Source: Alphaproteobacteria bacterium (lineage in GTDB: Bacteria; Pseudomonadota; Alphaproteobacteria; DSM-16000; Inquilinaceae). From it: a DNA stretch of 64,000 bases. Position 1 is the first letter of the stretch. The number at the start of each line of letters is the position of its first letter. The position numbers were made by a program, and so were the translations under genes. The stretch covers positions 1-64,000 of the forward strand of contig JANQGH010000083.1 in the NCBI GenBank assembly GCA_028277405.1. Direction: 5' to 3'. A model generated the notes under the pieces. It was not told where the DNA came from and did not search any database. It was given only the letters and a program-made list of their open reading frames with translations. Shown here piece by piece: positions 1 through 9,964 of the stretch.

Positions 1-3000
1 TTCGAGCTGGACGATCTCGCCGCCGACCAAGGCGCCATCCTCGTCGGCGGCGACCCGGACGTTCAGGCGGGCTCGAGCCTGGCCTCCGGGCGATCGGGCC
101 TCCAGCCCTTCGTCGCGGTCGGCGGCCCGGGGGATGCCGACACGGCCGGCCGCGTCTATGTGGTCGTACCGCAAAACGTCGCGGGCTCCGGTACCAAGCC
201 CAACGAGATCATTCTCGACGACGATAATGCCTTGGTATTGAGCATCGACGGGACGGAAACCGGCATCGGCGATGCCTTCGGCCGTGCCGTGACCGTTGCC
301 AATCTGAATGAGAAAACCGATAGCGGGAACCTGGACGATCTGATCGTGACCTCGGGAGAGGCGATTTACGTCATTTACGACGTTCTGTCGCAAGGCCTGA
401 CGGGGGACATCATCGTTGATCCGGACAACAGCCCGTTCGAAGTCACGAAGATCGTCAATGGCGAGGGCACCGGCTTCGGCGACGGCCTCGCGGTGCTCGA
501 TTTAGACGGCGACAAATATAACGATCTCGTGGTCGGGTCCGCCGCGGGCAATCCGCTGGTCAATCAATACGGCCTGGAGCAAGGCGTGGGCGGCTCCGCC
601 GCCGTGATCTGGGGCAGCGATACGGGTCTCGACACCGACGAAGACATCGACGTCGACAATCTGGGTGACCAAGGCTTCAGACTTCTCGGTCAGGCGGCTT
701 TCGCCCCCACGGAAGGCACTTTGGATGGGGACCCCAACAGTCCGGGTGGATCTGTCGACAATAACGGCCCGCTCGCGGGCACACCGCTCGTCGACGGGAT
801 TGGCGATGCCATCGCGGCGGTGGACCTCGATGGCGATGGCCTACAAGACCTGGTCATCGGTGCGCCGCTGGCCTCCATCGCCGATCCGGACGGACAGCAG
901 AGCTTCAAGGGCGCCAACGCGGGCCGCGTCTATGTGCTGTTCGCCGGCGACAGCGACTGGCGCACGGACAATGTCGACTACCAATTGCTCGATCTCTACG
1001 GCAGCCAATTCGAGGATGGCCTCGTTCTGGAAGGGACCGAGGCAGGCGGCTTCGCGGGCACATCGCTCGCCAATGTGGGCTTCTTCCGCGGCGTCACCGA
1101 CCAGGAAACCGAGATCGAGGATCTCGGCATCGGTGCGCCGGCGGCTAACGGCACGGCCGGTCAGGCCTACATCGTTTTCGGCAGCCAGATCAACTACTCG
1201 AACATCACCAAGGCCGGCGACAACGTCTTCAAGATCGCACCGGTCTCGGAGAGCCGCGACATCAAAGCCCTGCCGATCTTCACCTATCAGGGACCGGCGG
1301 AGTTGCTCAATGAGAGCAATCTGCCCGTCCAAGCGGCGGTCGGGTTCGATGTCGCGGGCCTCGGCGACATCGATGCGGCCGTGTTTGGCACCACCGGCGG
1401 GACCGAATTCGCCATCGGCGCCCCGTTCTCCGACGTGGACGGTAACAGCCAGACCTATATCGCCACCGGGCATTCCTGGATCGTGCCGGGCCAATCGCTG
1501 GAAGTCGAAGATCTGCGCGCCGATAACGGTTTCATCATTCCGCAACGCTCGGGCACAACGATCCCCGTCGGCGACTTCAACGGCGACGGCTACGACGATT
1601 ACCTCTTGGCGGAGGTGACGCAGCAGACCACCAATGGGAGCTTGTCCAGCCTGACGCTGGTGCTCGGGGCTTCGACGTTCGACATCGAGGCCTCGACGAA
1701 CCGCGAAATCGTTCTGGATACCGCCGAGGGCGCCTGGGGACGGTACTTCACCGCCGGAGACTTCGACGGAGACGGCAGGGCCGAGATCGTCGCGTTGATC
1801 GACACGGGCGAGCCCGAGCTGAGGTTTCAAACAGTCGTGTACACGGCCGACGCCTTGGCGGACCCGGATACGGCCGCGTTGTCGCCCGTCCAAGTGACTG
1901 CGCCCGACAGCCTCGCCGATTTCATCGCCCTGCCCATTTCTGTCCTGGGCTTTCACAGTCCCGATCTAAACGGGGATGGCTTCGACGACCTTTTCGTAAG
2001 CGGGCTCAACGAAGGATCGGGAAGCGCGCTGAACTCGTTTGCCCTTGGCACCCCGACCCTGGGGGTCTTCGGCGACCAGTTCCAGCGCCTCGGCGATGAG
2101 TACCTGGCGGGTGTTCCCCTGGCCTTCGCCGATTTCAACGGCGACGGAACCGACGAGGTTGTCCTGGCGAACAACCTTGAAAACCCGGCGGCCGGCGATG
2201 CGCGGATCCTGTCGTGGAACGATGCGACGCAGAGCCTGGAGGTCGTGGTCGCGAATTTCGACTGGGCCGCGCTCGGCGGCACGTCGCGCGCCGACAACCC
2301 ATTCGCCTTCGACAGACAGAACATCTACCAGGCGTCGTCGGCCGGCGACGTCAACGGCGACGGTTACGAAGACGTGGTGATCTCGTTCCGCGGGGCACGC
2401 GACGTGACCCCTCAGATCAAGCCCAGCAGCATTCTCGTCTACGGGGCAGCGGAGTTTGAGGACATCACAGGGGCGGCGCTGCGGCCGTTTGTCGGCTCGA
2501 GCGAGGGCGCGATATCCGACCCGATCATCCCACGGCAGTTCGCCGATATCGTGAGCGATACCAACGGGGACGGCTTTGATGACATCCTGGTCAGTCAGGT
2601 CAAACCGGAAGATTTCGCCTTCATGATCTACGGTGGCGAGGACCTTCCGCAGTCCATCGTCCTGCCGGATCCCGGCTTCGACCTACAGGTAGCGGGATTC
2701 GAGATCCAAGGCTTCAGCCAGCGCGAAGGTGGCCTGCCCTATCTCGTGAGCGCGGCCGGCGACGTCAACGGCGACGGGCTCGGCGACTTCATATTGTCGG
2801 ACGATACGATCTTCGACCTGACCTTCACCGTCTACGGCGAAAGAGACGAGACCGAGGCTCAAAGTGCGGCGGCCGCCAATCAGGCGGACGCGGCCGGGGG
2901 CGTCGAGGCGATGCAGACCGAGATCCTCGACGGTACCCGGCAGAACGACTACATCGTGCAATCGCAAGACGCCGGCATTGTCAGCATTCTGGCGAAGGAA

Positions 3001-4038
3001 GGCGACGACGTCGTCCTCACCAGGGCCAATACCAAGGTGCTCGCCTATCTCGGCGAAGGCGACGATAGGATTGGCATCGGTGATGTTGACGGTTCGGCAT
3101 TCCTAAGAATCGACGGCGGCAAAGGGTTCGACACGCTGTTCTTCAACGAAGCCCTGGGCGAGCCCAAGACGCTGGACCTGACCAGCGCCGACTTAAAAGG
3201 CAAGGTGACCGGGTTCGAAATGGTCGATCTCGGGGTGCAGAACGGCCTGACCCTTGATGTGGTGTCCCTTAAGGAGCTGACCGGATCGGGCAACACCCTT
3301 CTGGTTCGCGGCGAGGACGCCAAGCTCAACCTGAAACGCGAACCCGACGGCAGTTGGGAAAAGGTCGGGACGAACGCCCATGACGGCGTCGTCTACGATG
3401 TCTATCAGTTCGCGTTTGACGATCAGTTTCAGTTTGGCGACGGGCCGACCTCGAACTTCTCCGTCTGGGTCGAACAGGACGGTGTCTCGTTCAGTGATCT
3501 TCAGGCCGGAACCGACGGTCGCGACAAGCTGTGGGGCACGCGGGACGATGACAACATTTTCGGCGACGGTGGTCGGGACTTCATCTTCGGCCGGCGCGGT
3601 GACGACACGCTCGACGGCGGCGAAGGCAGGGACTTCTTGATGGGTGGTAGCGGCGATGACACGCTGAGAGGCGGGCCCGATGGCGACACCCTAAAGGGAG
3701 GGCCCGGCGCCGACACCTATATCGGCCCCGCGGAGGACTTTTTCGGCGACCGGATCATCGGTTTCGGCAAGCACGACCAGATCATCGTCGAGGGCTTCGA
3801 CTTCAATGACGTTTCGGTCGAAAGGGGCTGGTTCGGCCGGACCGAAATCCTGTTCGATATCGACGCCGATGGCGAGTTCGACGGTTCCCTGCTCGTCAAA
3901 GGCCTCTTTGGACGACGGTCCTTCGAGATCGAACAGGTCGACGGCGACGTCGTCATCTCGTTGGATAACCAGGACCGGTTCGGCGGCTTCCTGTCCACCA
4001 TCTTCGAGCGGCTGTTCGACGGCTGGGACTACGCCTGA
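1..4038 (+). CDS. FG-GAP repeat / RTX calcium-binding secreted protein (5' end outside window)
   Basis: The reading frame is open from base 1, so the N-terminus lies outside the window; 1345 residues are visible. At least nine FG-GAP/integrin-alpha-like calcium loops are seen, for example DLDGDGLQDLVIGAP near residue 275, DFNGDGYDDYLLAE near 524, DLNGDGFDDLFVSG near 655 and DVNGDGYEDVVISF near 783. Such loops build a beta-propeller. Residues about 1167-1242 hold RTX nonapeptides of the GGxGxDxLx type (GDGGRDFIFG, GGEGRDFLMGG, GGSGDDTLRGG). RTX proteins are normally exported by type I secretion with an uncleaved C-terminal signal and fold outside in calcium. The C-terminal 100 residues after the repeats would carry that signal. 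No enzymatic domain is visible. A surface or secreted adhesin-like role is inference. No type I secretion genes are in the window. Confidence 0.85.
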   Translation, partial: FELDDLAADQGAILVGGDPDVQAGSSLASGRSGLQPFVAVGGPGDADTAGRVYVVVPQNVAGSGTKPNEIILDDDNALVLSIDGTETGIGDAFGRAVTVANLNEKTDSGNLDDLIVTSGEAIYVIYDVLSQGLTGDIIVDPDNSPFEVTKIVNGEGTGFGDGLAVLDLDGDKYNDLVVGSAAGNPLVNQYGLEQGVGGSAAVIWGSDTGLDTDEDIDVDNLGDQGFRLLGQAAFAPTEGTLDGDPNSPGGSVDNNGPLAGTPLVDGIGDAIAAVDLDGDGLQDLVIGAPLASIADPDGQQSFKGANAGRVYVLFAGDSDWRTDNVDYQLLDLYGSQFEDGLVLEGTEAGGFAGTSLANVGFFRGVTDQETEIEDLGIGAPAANGTAGQAYIVFGSQINYSNITKAGDNVFKIAPVSESRDIKALPIFTYQGPAELLNESNLPVQAAVGFDVAGLGDIDAAVFGTTGGTEFAIGAPFSDVDGNSQTYIATGHSWIVPGQSLEVEDLRADNGFIIPQRSGTTIPVGDFNGDGYDDYLLAEVTQQTTNGSLSSLTLVLGASTFDIEASTNREIVLDTAEGAWGRYFTAGDFDGDGRAEIVALIDTGEPELRFQTVVYTADALADPDTAALSPVQVTAPDSLADFIALPISVLGFHSPDLNGDGFDDLFVSGLNEGSGSALNSFALGTPTLGVFGDQFQRLGDEYLAGVPLAFADFNGDGTDEVVLANNLENPAAGDARILSWNDATQSLEVVVANFDWAALGGTSRADNPFAFDRQNIYQASSAGDVNGDGYEDVVISFRGARDVTPQIKPSSILVYGAAEFEDITGAALRPFVGSSEGAISDPIIPRQFADIVSDTNGDGFDDILVSQVKPEDFAFMIYGGEDLPQSIVLPDPGFDLQVAGFEIQGFSQREGGLPYLVSAAGDVNGDGLGDFILSDDTIFDLTFTVYGERDETEAQSAAAANQADAAGGVEAMQTEILDGTRQNDYIVQSQDAGIVSILAKEGDDVVLTRANTKVLAYLGEGDDRIGIGDVDGSAFLRIDGGKGFDTLFFNEALGEPKTLDLTSADLKGKVTGFEMVDLGVQNGLTLDVVSLKELTGSGNTLLVRGEDAKLNLKREPDGSWEKVGTNAHDGVVYDVYQFAFDDQFQFGDGPTSNFSVWVEQDGVSFSDLQAGTDGRDKLWGTRDDDNIFGDGGRDFIFGRRGDDTLDGGEGRDFLMGGSGDDTLRGGPDGDTLKGGPGADTYIGPAEDFFGDRIIGFGKHDQIIVEGFDFNDVSVERGWFGRTEILFDIDADGEFDGSLLVKGLFGRRSFEIEQVDGDVVISLDNQDRFGGFLSTIFERLFDGWDYA

Positions 4039-4359
4039 TCGCGCCGCCCGCACGCCAACGAATCCGAACCTCCAAACGCGCCGACAGAGAAAACCGGCCC
4101 GAATCCACAGTCGGCGTCCCTTGCGGTGATTTTATGGAGACGGACGTCGCAGCCGCAGCCACGAGACAGGCCCAGCGCCAACCTTGCGCGTATGGGTAGC
4201 GGCGCTACTCTCGCGGGTCCTAAAATGAGAATCCTCTACCCGGACCTTGACAAAGGTCTTGCCCGGCGCGACGGTCAACCAATGCTGAATTGGCTGCCGA
4301 GGTGGTCGTTTGCGTGATGGAAGCGATAACAGCGTGATACCTATTGAGATTATGGTCTG
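4039..4359. other. intergenic region upstream of the peptide transporter operon
   Basis: These 321 bases separate the RTX gene from the dpp-type operon. A 63-codon frame at 4126-4317 has no recognisable protein features. A TTGACA hexamer at 4247-4252 matches a -35 box, but no acceptable -10 lies 16-18 bases further on. No hairpin followed by a T-run was found behind the RTX gene. The operon promoter is presumably here but is not resolved. Confidence 0.4.
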
Positions 4360-5349
4360 TTGATAAGCGATCCACTGCTGGCCGTCGAAGGCTTCAGCCT
4401 TCGATTTGCAGGTTCCCCCACGGACGTCGTACAGGAAGTCGACTTTTTGGTGGATCGGGGGAAGACGTTGTGCATCGTCGGCGAGTCCGGCTGTGGCAAG
4501 AGCGTGACCGCCCTGGCGCTGATGGGACTTTTGCCGCCCAATGTGACCCGGATCGGCGGCGGGACGATGCATTTCGAGGGCAAGAGCTACGATCTGTCCC
4601 GGTTTGACAAGATCGCGGCCCTGCGCGGTGACCGCATCGCGATGATCTTTCAGGAACCGATGACCTCGCTGAACCCCGCGTTCCGCATCGGTAACCAGAT
4701 TGCCGAGGCGGTGCGCCGCCACCGCGCCGCAAGCTGGTCCGAGGCGGAAGAGGCCGCGCTCAACATCCTGCGCCGTGTCGGCATTCCCGCGGCCGAGCAG
4801 CGCCTGCGCGAATACCCCCATCAGCTCTCCGGCGGCATGCGCCAGCGGGTGATGATCGCCATGGCACTGGTCAACCATCCTTCGTTGCTGATCGCAGACG
4901 AACCGACCACGGCGCTTGATGTCACGATCCAGGCGCAGATCCTGGATCTCATCCGCGAATTGCAAGACGAGATGGGCATGGGCACGATCATGATCACCCA
5001 CGATTTGGGCGTCGTGGCCGAGATCGCGACCGATGTCGCCGTCATGTATGCCGGCCAAATCATCGAAATGGGGCCCGTGTCGGAAGTCTTCGCCAACCCC
5101 CAGCACCCCTACACGATCGGTCTGATGAGTTCCGTGCCGCGCCTCACCGGCCCGCGCGAACGGCTCGCGACCGTGCCCGGCACGGTGCCCACGCTGGCCC
5201 TGATGCCGCCGGGTTGCCGGTTTTCCAGCCGGTGCCCCTTCACCGCGCCGATCTGCGCCGAGCGACCGAAATTGCGAAAACTGGCAACCGGACACTCAGC
5301 CGCGTGCCATTTCGCCCCGCTGGAAGACATGCTGGAGCAGAGCGCGTGA
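4360..5349 (+). CDS. dppD: dipeptide/oligopeptide ABC transporter ATP-binding protein (DppD-like)
   Basis: This 329-residue ATPase would energise peptide import across the inner membrane. It has Walker A GESGCGKS at residues 41-48, the signature LSGGMRQRV near 156, and Walker [13 protein letters not shown] near 175. The C-terminal oligo_HPY region has the HPYTIGL motif and a cysteine-rich tail (CRFSSRCPF...C). The start is TTG at 4360 with no clear Shine-Dalgarno sequence. The ATG-less start is the only reasonable one because the next residues already match the family N-terminus. It is the first gene of a five-gene transporter operon and overlaps the next gene by four bases. The substrate could also be another oligopeptide-like solute such as a nickel chelate or a glycoside. 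Confidence 0.9.
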   Translation: MISDPLLAVEGFSLRFAGSPTDVVQEVDFLVDRGKTLCIVGESGCGKSVTALALMGLLPPNVTRIGGGTMHFEGKSYDLSRFDKIAALRGDRIAMIFQEPMTSLNPAFRIGNQIAEAVRRHRAASWSEAEEAALNILRRVGIPAAEQRLREYPHQLSGGMRQRVMIAMALVNHPSLLIADEPTTALDVTIQAQILDLIRELQDEMGMGTIMITHDLGVVAEIATDVAVMYAGQIIEMGPVSEVFANPQHPYTIGLMSSVPRLTGPRERLATVPGTVPTLALMPPGCRFSSRCPFTAPICAERPKLRKLATGHSAACHFAPLEDMLEQSA

Positions 5350-6455
5350 GCGAGCCCATCCTGCAGGCAAGCGACCTCGTCCGGCATTTCCGCGTCGGGG
5401 GTGGGTTGTTGTCGAAAGGGGTCACGGTGCGCGCCGTGGACGGCGTCAGCCTGGACATACGGCGCGGCGAGACATTCGCGATCGTCGGTGAATCCGGCTG
5501 CGGCAAGTCCACCCTGGCACGGTTGTTGATGCGGCTGTTGTCGCCGACAAGCGGCTCGATTCGCTTCGAGGGGAAGGAGATCTCCGAACTGGGCGGACGG
5601 CCCTTAAGGGATCTGCGCCGCGATATGCAGTTCATCTTCCAGGACCCCTTTTCGTCCCTGAACCCGCGCATGAGCGTCGGCCGTATCGTCGGCGAACCGC
5701 TGGAAACCCATGAACCGGACCTGGATGCGGCAGGTCGGCGCGCCCGCGTTGCCGAGCTTTTGAGGCTGGTCGGGCTCCGCGCGGAACACACCGTGCGTTA
5801 CCCGCATGAGTTTTCAGGCGGCCAGCGCCAGCGCATCGGCATCGCACGGGCGCTGGCGTCCGGTCCGAAGCTGCTGATCGGTGACGAGCCGGTCTCGGCG
5901 CTCGACATGTCGGTGCAGGCGCAAGTGGTCAATCTCTTGGAGGATCTTAAGCGGGATCTGGACCTGACCCTTGTGGTCATCGCCCATGATCTGGCGGTTA
6001 TCCGCCATATGAGCGACAGGGTGGCGGTGATGTATCTGGGCCAGATCGTTGAAAGCGGTCCGACCGATACGGTTTTTTCCCAAGCGCGCCATCCCTACAC
6101 GCTGGCCCTTCTGTCGGCCATTCCCGAACCGGAGCATGGCCGCACCCGGACCCGCATCGCCCTTAGCGGCGAGCCGCCGAGCCCGTCCGACCCGCCGCCC
6201 GGCTGTCGGTTTCATACAAGATGCGCCTTCGCCCGCGACGAATGCCGGGTCCGTTCGCCCGAGCTGCGCGCCGCCCGCGACGGCCATTTGGTGGCTTGCC
6301 ATTTTTGGCAGGACATCGCCGCCGCCGGTGAGGGCTTCACGCCCGATCCCGTGGCCCCGCATCGACCCAACGTGGAGCGACGTTTCGACCTCTACCGCGC
6401 CGCTTCCCTTAACAGAAAGACGACCCCAAAGGCCGCACAGAACACGTCACCATGA
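5346..6455 (+). CDS. dppF: dipeptide/oligopeptide ABC transporter ATP-binding protein (DppF-like)
   Basis: This is the second ATPase of the peptide importer, 369 residues. Walker [10 protein letters not shown] spans residues 48-56, the signature is FSGGQRQRIGIARAL, and Walker B is LLIGDEPVSALD. The C-terminus has the HPYTLALL motif and the family cysteines (GCRFHTRCAFARDEC). I chose GTG at 5346 because it overlaps the dppD stop as GTGA, the usual coupling, and gives a normal N-terminus ([14 protein letters not shown]). The frame extends 5' to 5214, but that part lies inside dppD. DppD and DppF normally work as a heterodimer on the two permeases. Confidence 0.9.
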   Translation: MSEPILQASDLVRHFRVGGGLLSKGVTVRAVDGVSLDIRRGETFAIVGESGCGKSTLARLLMRLLSPTSGSIRFEGKEISELGGRPLRDLRRDMQFIFQDPFSSLNPRMSVGRIVGEPLETHEPDLDAAGRRARVAELLRLVGLRAEHTVRYPHEFSGGQRQRIGIARALASGPKLLIGDEPVSALDMSVQAQVVNLLEDLKRDLDLTLVVIAHDLAVIRHMSDRVAVMYLGQIVESGPTDTVFSQARHPYTLALLSAIPEPEHGRTRTRIALSGEPPSPSDPPPGCRFHTRCAFARDECRVRSPELRAARDGHLVACHFWQDIAAAGEGFTPDPVAPHRPNVERRFDLYRAASLNRKTTPKAAQNTSP

Positions 6456-6490
6456 GACCACGAGAACACCTCCATAAGAAAGGAACGACC

Positions 6491-8002
6491 ATGAATTTCA
6501 AGACAACGACCTTGGCCGCCGCGCTGCTGGGCATGACCGCGTTGGGCGCGCAGGCGCAGGATCTGCGTATTGCCCTGCAATCGGATGCCGACGTTCTGGA
6601 CCCGGATCAGTCGCGCACCTTCGTGGGTCGTATCGTCTATGCCTCGCTGTGCGACAAGCTGGTGGACATCACGCCTGATCTTGAGATCATTCCCCAACTT
6701 GCCACCGATTGGGCGTGGTCGGACGACGGCACTGCGTTGACGATGCAGTTGCGCGAAGGCGTGGTGTTTCATGATGGCACACCGTTCAACGCCGACGCCG
6801 TCGTACGCAACATCGCGCGCAGCCAGAACCTCGAGGAATCCCGCCGCAAGTCGGAGTTGAGCTCGATCATCAACACAGAGGTCCTTGGCGAGTATGAGGT
6901 CCGGTTCGATCTCAGCGCTCCGGATGCGACCCTGCTTGCCCAGCTCGCCGACCGTTCCGGTATGATGATGTCGCCGGACGCGGCCGAGGCGGCGGGGGCC
7001 GAATTCGGCCTCAATCCGGTCTGTTCCGGCCCGTTCTCGTTCGCCGAGCGGGTGGCGCAGGACCGGATCGTTCTGGAACGGTTCGACGATTACTGGAACG
7101 CCGACGAGATCCATTTCGACAGCGTCACCTTTCTGCCGATCCCGGATACGACAGTGCGCTTGGCCAATTTGCAGTCGGGCGATATCGATATCCTGGAACG
7201 GCTGGCCGCGACCGATCTGGCGCAGGCCGAAGGCGATGACGGCATCAATGTGGAAAGCGCCGTTTCGCTCGGTTACCAAGGCATAACGTTCAACGTGAAC
7301 AATGGCGACCGTGGCGACAACCCGTTCGGCAACGACGCGCGCCTTCGCCAGGCGCTTAGCTACGCGGTCGATCGCGACGCGATCAATCAGGTCGTCTTCA
7401 ACGGTGCGTTCGCGCCCGGCAATCAGCCATTTGCGCCGACCTCGCCCTGGTATGACGACAACCACCCGATTCCGGAGCGCGATGTGGAGCGGGCGCGCGA
7501 ATTGCTGGCCGAGGCCGGCTATCCCGACGGGATCGAGCTTGAAGTGCAGGTGCCCAACACGACCGTGCCGTTGCAACTGATGCAGGTCGTGCAGTCGATG
7601 GCCGCGGAGGCGGGGATCGATATCTCGCTGACCTCCAAGGAATTCGCGACGTTGCTGGCCGACCAGTCTGCGGGCGACTATCAGGCAAGCCAGATCGGCT
7701 GGTCCGGCCGGGTCGACCCGGACGGCAACATCCACCAGTTCGTGACATCGGGTGGCGGCATCAACGACAGCCATTTTGCCGACCCGGAGATCGATCGCCT
7801 GTTGGACGAGGCGCGTGCCTCCACGGATTCGGAGGTCCGGGCCGAGAGCTATGATGCGGCCCGCGCGATCCTCAACGAGGAACTGCCGATCGTCTATCTG
7901 TATCATCAGACTTGGATCTGGGCCTTGGACGATTCAATCCAGGGCTTCACGCCCTATCCCGACGGCATGATCCGGCTCGAAGGTGTCACCATGGCGGAAT
8001 GA
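6491..8002 (+). CDS. dppA: periplasmic peptide-type substrate-binding protein (SBP family 5)
   Basis: This 503-residue protein is the extracytoplasmic solute receptor of the dpp-type transporter. It begins with a clear Sec signal peptide ending ALGAQAQ near residue 19. It then shows SBP_bac_5 features: LAQSWEWSDDGTALTMQLREGV-like text, VFHDGTPFNADAVV, and a C-terminal LPIVYLYHQ motif. ATG 6491 was chosen because the frame's earlier start (6452) would put 13 charged residues before the signal peptide, and AAAGGA lies just upstream of 6491. Its position between the ATPases and the permeases is less common than the dppABCDF order. The ligand cannot be told from sequence. Confidence 0.9.
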   Translation: MNFKTTTLAAALLGMTALGAQAQDLRIALQSDADVLDPDQSRTFVGRIVYASLCDKLVDITPDLEIIPQLATDWAWSDDGTALTMQLREGVVFHDGTPFNADAVVRNIARSQNLEESRRKSELSSIINTEVLGEYEVRFDLSAPDATLLAQLADRSGMMMSPDAAEAAGAEFGLNPVCSGPFSFAERVAQDRIVLERFDDYWNADEIHFDSVTFLPIPDTTVRLANLQSGDIDILERLAATDLAQAEGDDGINVESAVSLGYQGITFNVNNGDRGDNPFGNDARLRQALSYAVDRDAINQVVFNGAFAPGNQPFAPTSPWYDDNHPIPERDVERARELLAEAGYPDGIELEVQVPNTTVPLQLMQVVQSMAAEAGIDISLTSKEFATLLADQSAGDYQASQIGWSGRVDPDGNIHQFVTSGGGINDSHFADPEIDRLLDEARASTDSEVRAESYDAARAILNEELPIVYLYHQTWIWALDDSIQGFTPYPDGMIRLEGVTMAE

Positions 8003-8015
8003 TCCGTCCTCCTGT

Positions 8016-8041
8016 CCCCCGTGAGTTGCCGCTCACGGGGG
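8016..8041 (+). other. intercistronic hairpin after the binding-protein gene
   Basis: CCCCCGTGAG at 8016-8025 and CTCACGGGGG at 8032-8041 form a perfect 10-bp stem with a 6-base loop. It sits between the binding-protein stop and the dppB start. There is no T-run after it, so it is more likely an mRNA-stabilising or attenuating element than a full terminator. Such structures often keep the binding-protein transcript more abundant than the permease part. Confidence 0.6.
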
Positions 8042-8066
8042 GCAAGGCCACCGGAAGAACCCTGTC

Positions 8067-9011
8067 ATGCTGACCTTCATCCTGCGCCGACTGCTGATCG
8101 CGATCCCGACGATCATCCTGATCACGATCTTCGTCTTCGCCCTGCAACATCTGTTGCCCGGCGATCCGATCCTCACGATGGCGGGCGAGGAGCGGGACCC
8201 GGACGTGATCGCGTTCTTGAGGGAGAAGTACCGCCTGAACGATCCGATCCCGATCCAGTATCTCGCCTGGATTGGCAATGTTCTGCAGGGCGATCTCGGC
8301 ATATCGTGGCGCACCAACCAGCCGGTGCTCGAACTGATCGGCGAGAAGCTGCCGGTCACGCTTCAACTGGCGCTGATGGCGATCCTGTTCGCGATCGTGA
8401 TCGGCGTGCCGACCGGCGTCCTGTCGGCGGTCAAGAAGGGCACGCCGATCGACTACGCGGCCAACGTCGTGGCCCTGTCGGGTCTGTCGATTCCCAACTT
8501 CTGGCTCGGCATCATGCTGATCCTGCTGGTGTCGGTGCAGTGGCAACTATTGCCGGCGTCCGGCTACGTGCCCTTGTCGGAGGATCCGGTGCGGTCTTTG
8601 ACGACCATGATCATGCCGGCGTTCGTGCTGGGCACGGCGCTGGCGGCCACATTAATGCGCCATACGCGGTCGGCCATGCTGGGCGTGTTGAAATCCGACT
8701 ATGTGCGCACGGCCCGCGCCAAGGGGCTGCTTGAGCGTTCGGTCATCCTGAAGCACGCCTTGCGCAACGCGCTGACGCCGATCGTCACGCTGACGGCCCT
8801 GCTGTTCGGCGAGCTGATCGCCGGCGCCGTCCTGACCGAGCAGATCTTCACCATTCCGGGCTTCGGCAAGCTGATCGTCGACGCGGTGTTCAATCGCGAC
8901 TACGCCGTGGTTCAGGGCGTCGTGCTGGTCACCGCGGTCGGCTTCATCGTCATGAACCTGCTGGCCGACGTGCTTTACTTCCTGCTCAATCCGCGGCTGA
9001 GGCAACAGTGA
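8067..9011 (+). CDS. dppB: dipeptide-type ABC transporter permease (DppB-like)
   Basis: This inner-membrane permease has 314 residues. The N-terminus (MLTFILRRLLIAIPTIILITIFVF) is one hydrophobic segment typical of DppB/OppB, followed by the LPGDPI motif. The EAA loop that contacts the ATPases is seen as YVRTARAKGLLERSVILKHALRNAL near residues 211-235. About six membrane segments are apparent. It ends with TGA overlapping the start of the next permease gene, so the two are translationally coupled. Confidence 0.92.
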   Translation: MLTFILRRLLIAIPTIILITIFVFALQHLLPGDPILTMAGEERDPDVIAFLREKYRLNDPIPIQYLAWIGNVLQGDLGISWRTNQPVLELIGEKLPVTLQLALMAILFAIVIGVPTGVLSAVKKGTPIDYAANVVALSGLSIPNFWLGIMLILLVSVQWQLLPASGYVPLSEDPVRSLTTMIMPAFVLGTALAATLMRHTRSAMLGVLKSDYVRTARAKGLLERSVILKHALRNALTPIVTLTALLFGELIAGAVLTEQIFTIPGFGKLIVDAVFNRDYAVVQGVVLVTAVGFIVMNLLADVLYFLLNPRLRQQ

Positions 9012-9946
9012 TGGCGGACGCCAGCGATCGGGCAAACAGCCTGTCAATCGACGCACCGGCCGATGCCACCATCGACCCGTTCTTCGATCAGGACGATCCC
9101 GTCCTGTCCACAGCGCCGGAGAACCGGGTCTGGAAGAAATTCCGATCCCATGGCAGCGCGGTCTTCGGCGGCATCCTGGTGGCGTTCTTTGTCGTCATCG
9201 CGCTGCTGGCGCCCATTCTGCCGATCGCCGATCCGATCGCCACCGATTGGGGCGCCGTCAGGCAGGCGCCGTCATGGGGGCATCCGCTTGGCACCGACGA
9301 GATCGGGCGCGATGTGCTGTCGCGCATGGTCTGGGGTGCGCAAGCCTCGCTGCTGGCTGGCGTCGTCTCGGTGGCGATCGCGGTCACGCTGGGCGTGCCG
9401 CTGGGCATCGTCGCCGGCTATTTCGGCGGCTGGACCGATGCCGTCATCTCGCGCTGCACCGAGGCGCTGCTGGCCGCGCCGTTCCTGATCCTGGCCATTG
9501 CGTTGGCGGCGTTTCTGGGGCCGTCATTGACCAATGCGATGATCGCCATCGGCATTTCCGCGACGCCGATCTTCATCCGGCTCACCCGGGGACAGGTCCT
9601 GTCCGTCAAGGCGGAAGACTATGTCGAGGGCGCGCAGGCCATCGGTCTGTCGACGCCGCGCATTCTGACCCGGTACATCTTTCCCAATGTCTTCCCGCCG
9701 GTGCTGGTGCAGGCGACGTTGACCATCGCGACCGCCATCATCGCCGAGGCATCGTTGAGCTTTCTCGGCCTCGGTCAGCAGCCGCCGGCGCCGAGCTGGG
9801 GGTCGATGCTCAACACCGCCAAGAACTTCCTTACCCAAGCGCCCTGGATGGCGCTGTGGCCAGGCATCGCGATCTTTCTGGTCGTGCTGGGCTTCAACCT
9901 GTTGGGCGACGGACTGCGTGATGCGCTCGACCCGCGCGAGAATTAG
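9011..9946 (+). CDS. dppC: dipeptide-type ABC transporter permease (DppC-like)
   Basis: This is the second permease, about 311 residues. A long polar N-terminal tail is followed by the OppC_N motif (WKKFRSHGSAVFGG) and the HPLGTDEIGRDVLSRMVWG signature of DppC/OppC. The EAA loop is YVEGAQAIGLSTPRILTRYIFPN. ATG 9011 overlaps the dppB stop (TGATG); a GTG at 9008 would add one residue. The C-terminus LGDGLRDALDPRE is diagnostic for the family. With DppB it forms the translocation channel. Confidence 0.92.
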   Translation: MADASDRANSLSIDAPADATIDPFFDQDDPVLSTAPENRVWKKFRSHGSAVFGGILVAFFVVIALLAPILPIADPIATDWGAVRQAPSWGHPLGTDEIGRDVLSRMVWGAQASLLAGVVSVAIAVTLGVPLGIVAGYFGGWTDAVISRCTEALLAAPFLILAIALAAFLGPSLTNAMIAIGISATPIFIRLTRGQVLSVKAEDYVEGAQAIGLSTPRILTRYIFPNVFPPVLVQATLTIATAIIAEASLSFLGLGQQPPAPSWGSMLNTAKNFLTQAPWMALWPGIAIFLVVLGFNLLGDGLRDALDPREN

Positions 9947-9964
9947 ACCGTCACTGGAGGCTGA

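Noticed and set aside
4126-4317. 63-codon frame in the gap before the dpp-type operon
   Set aside because: No ribosome binding site, no recognisable motif and composition like random high-GC frames.
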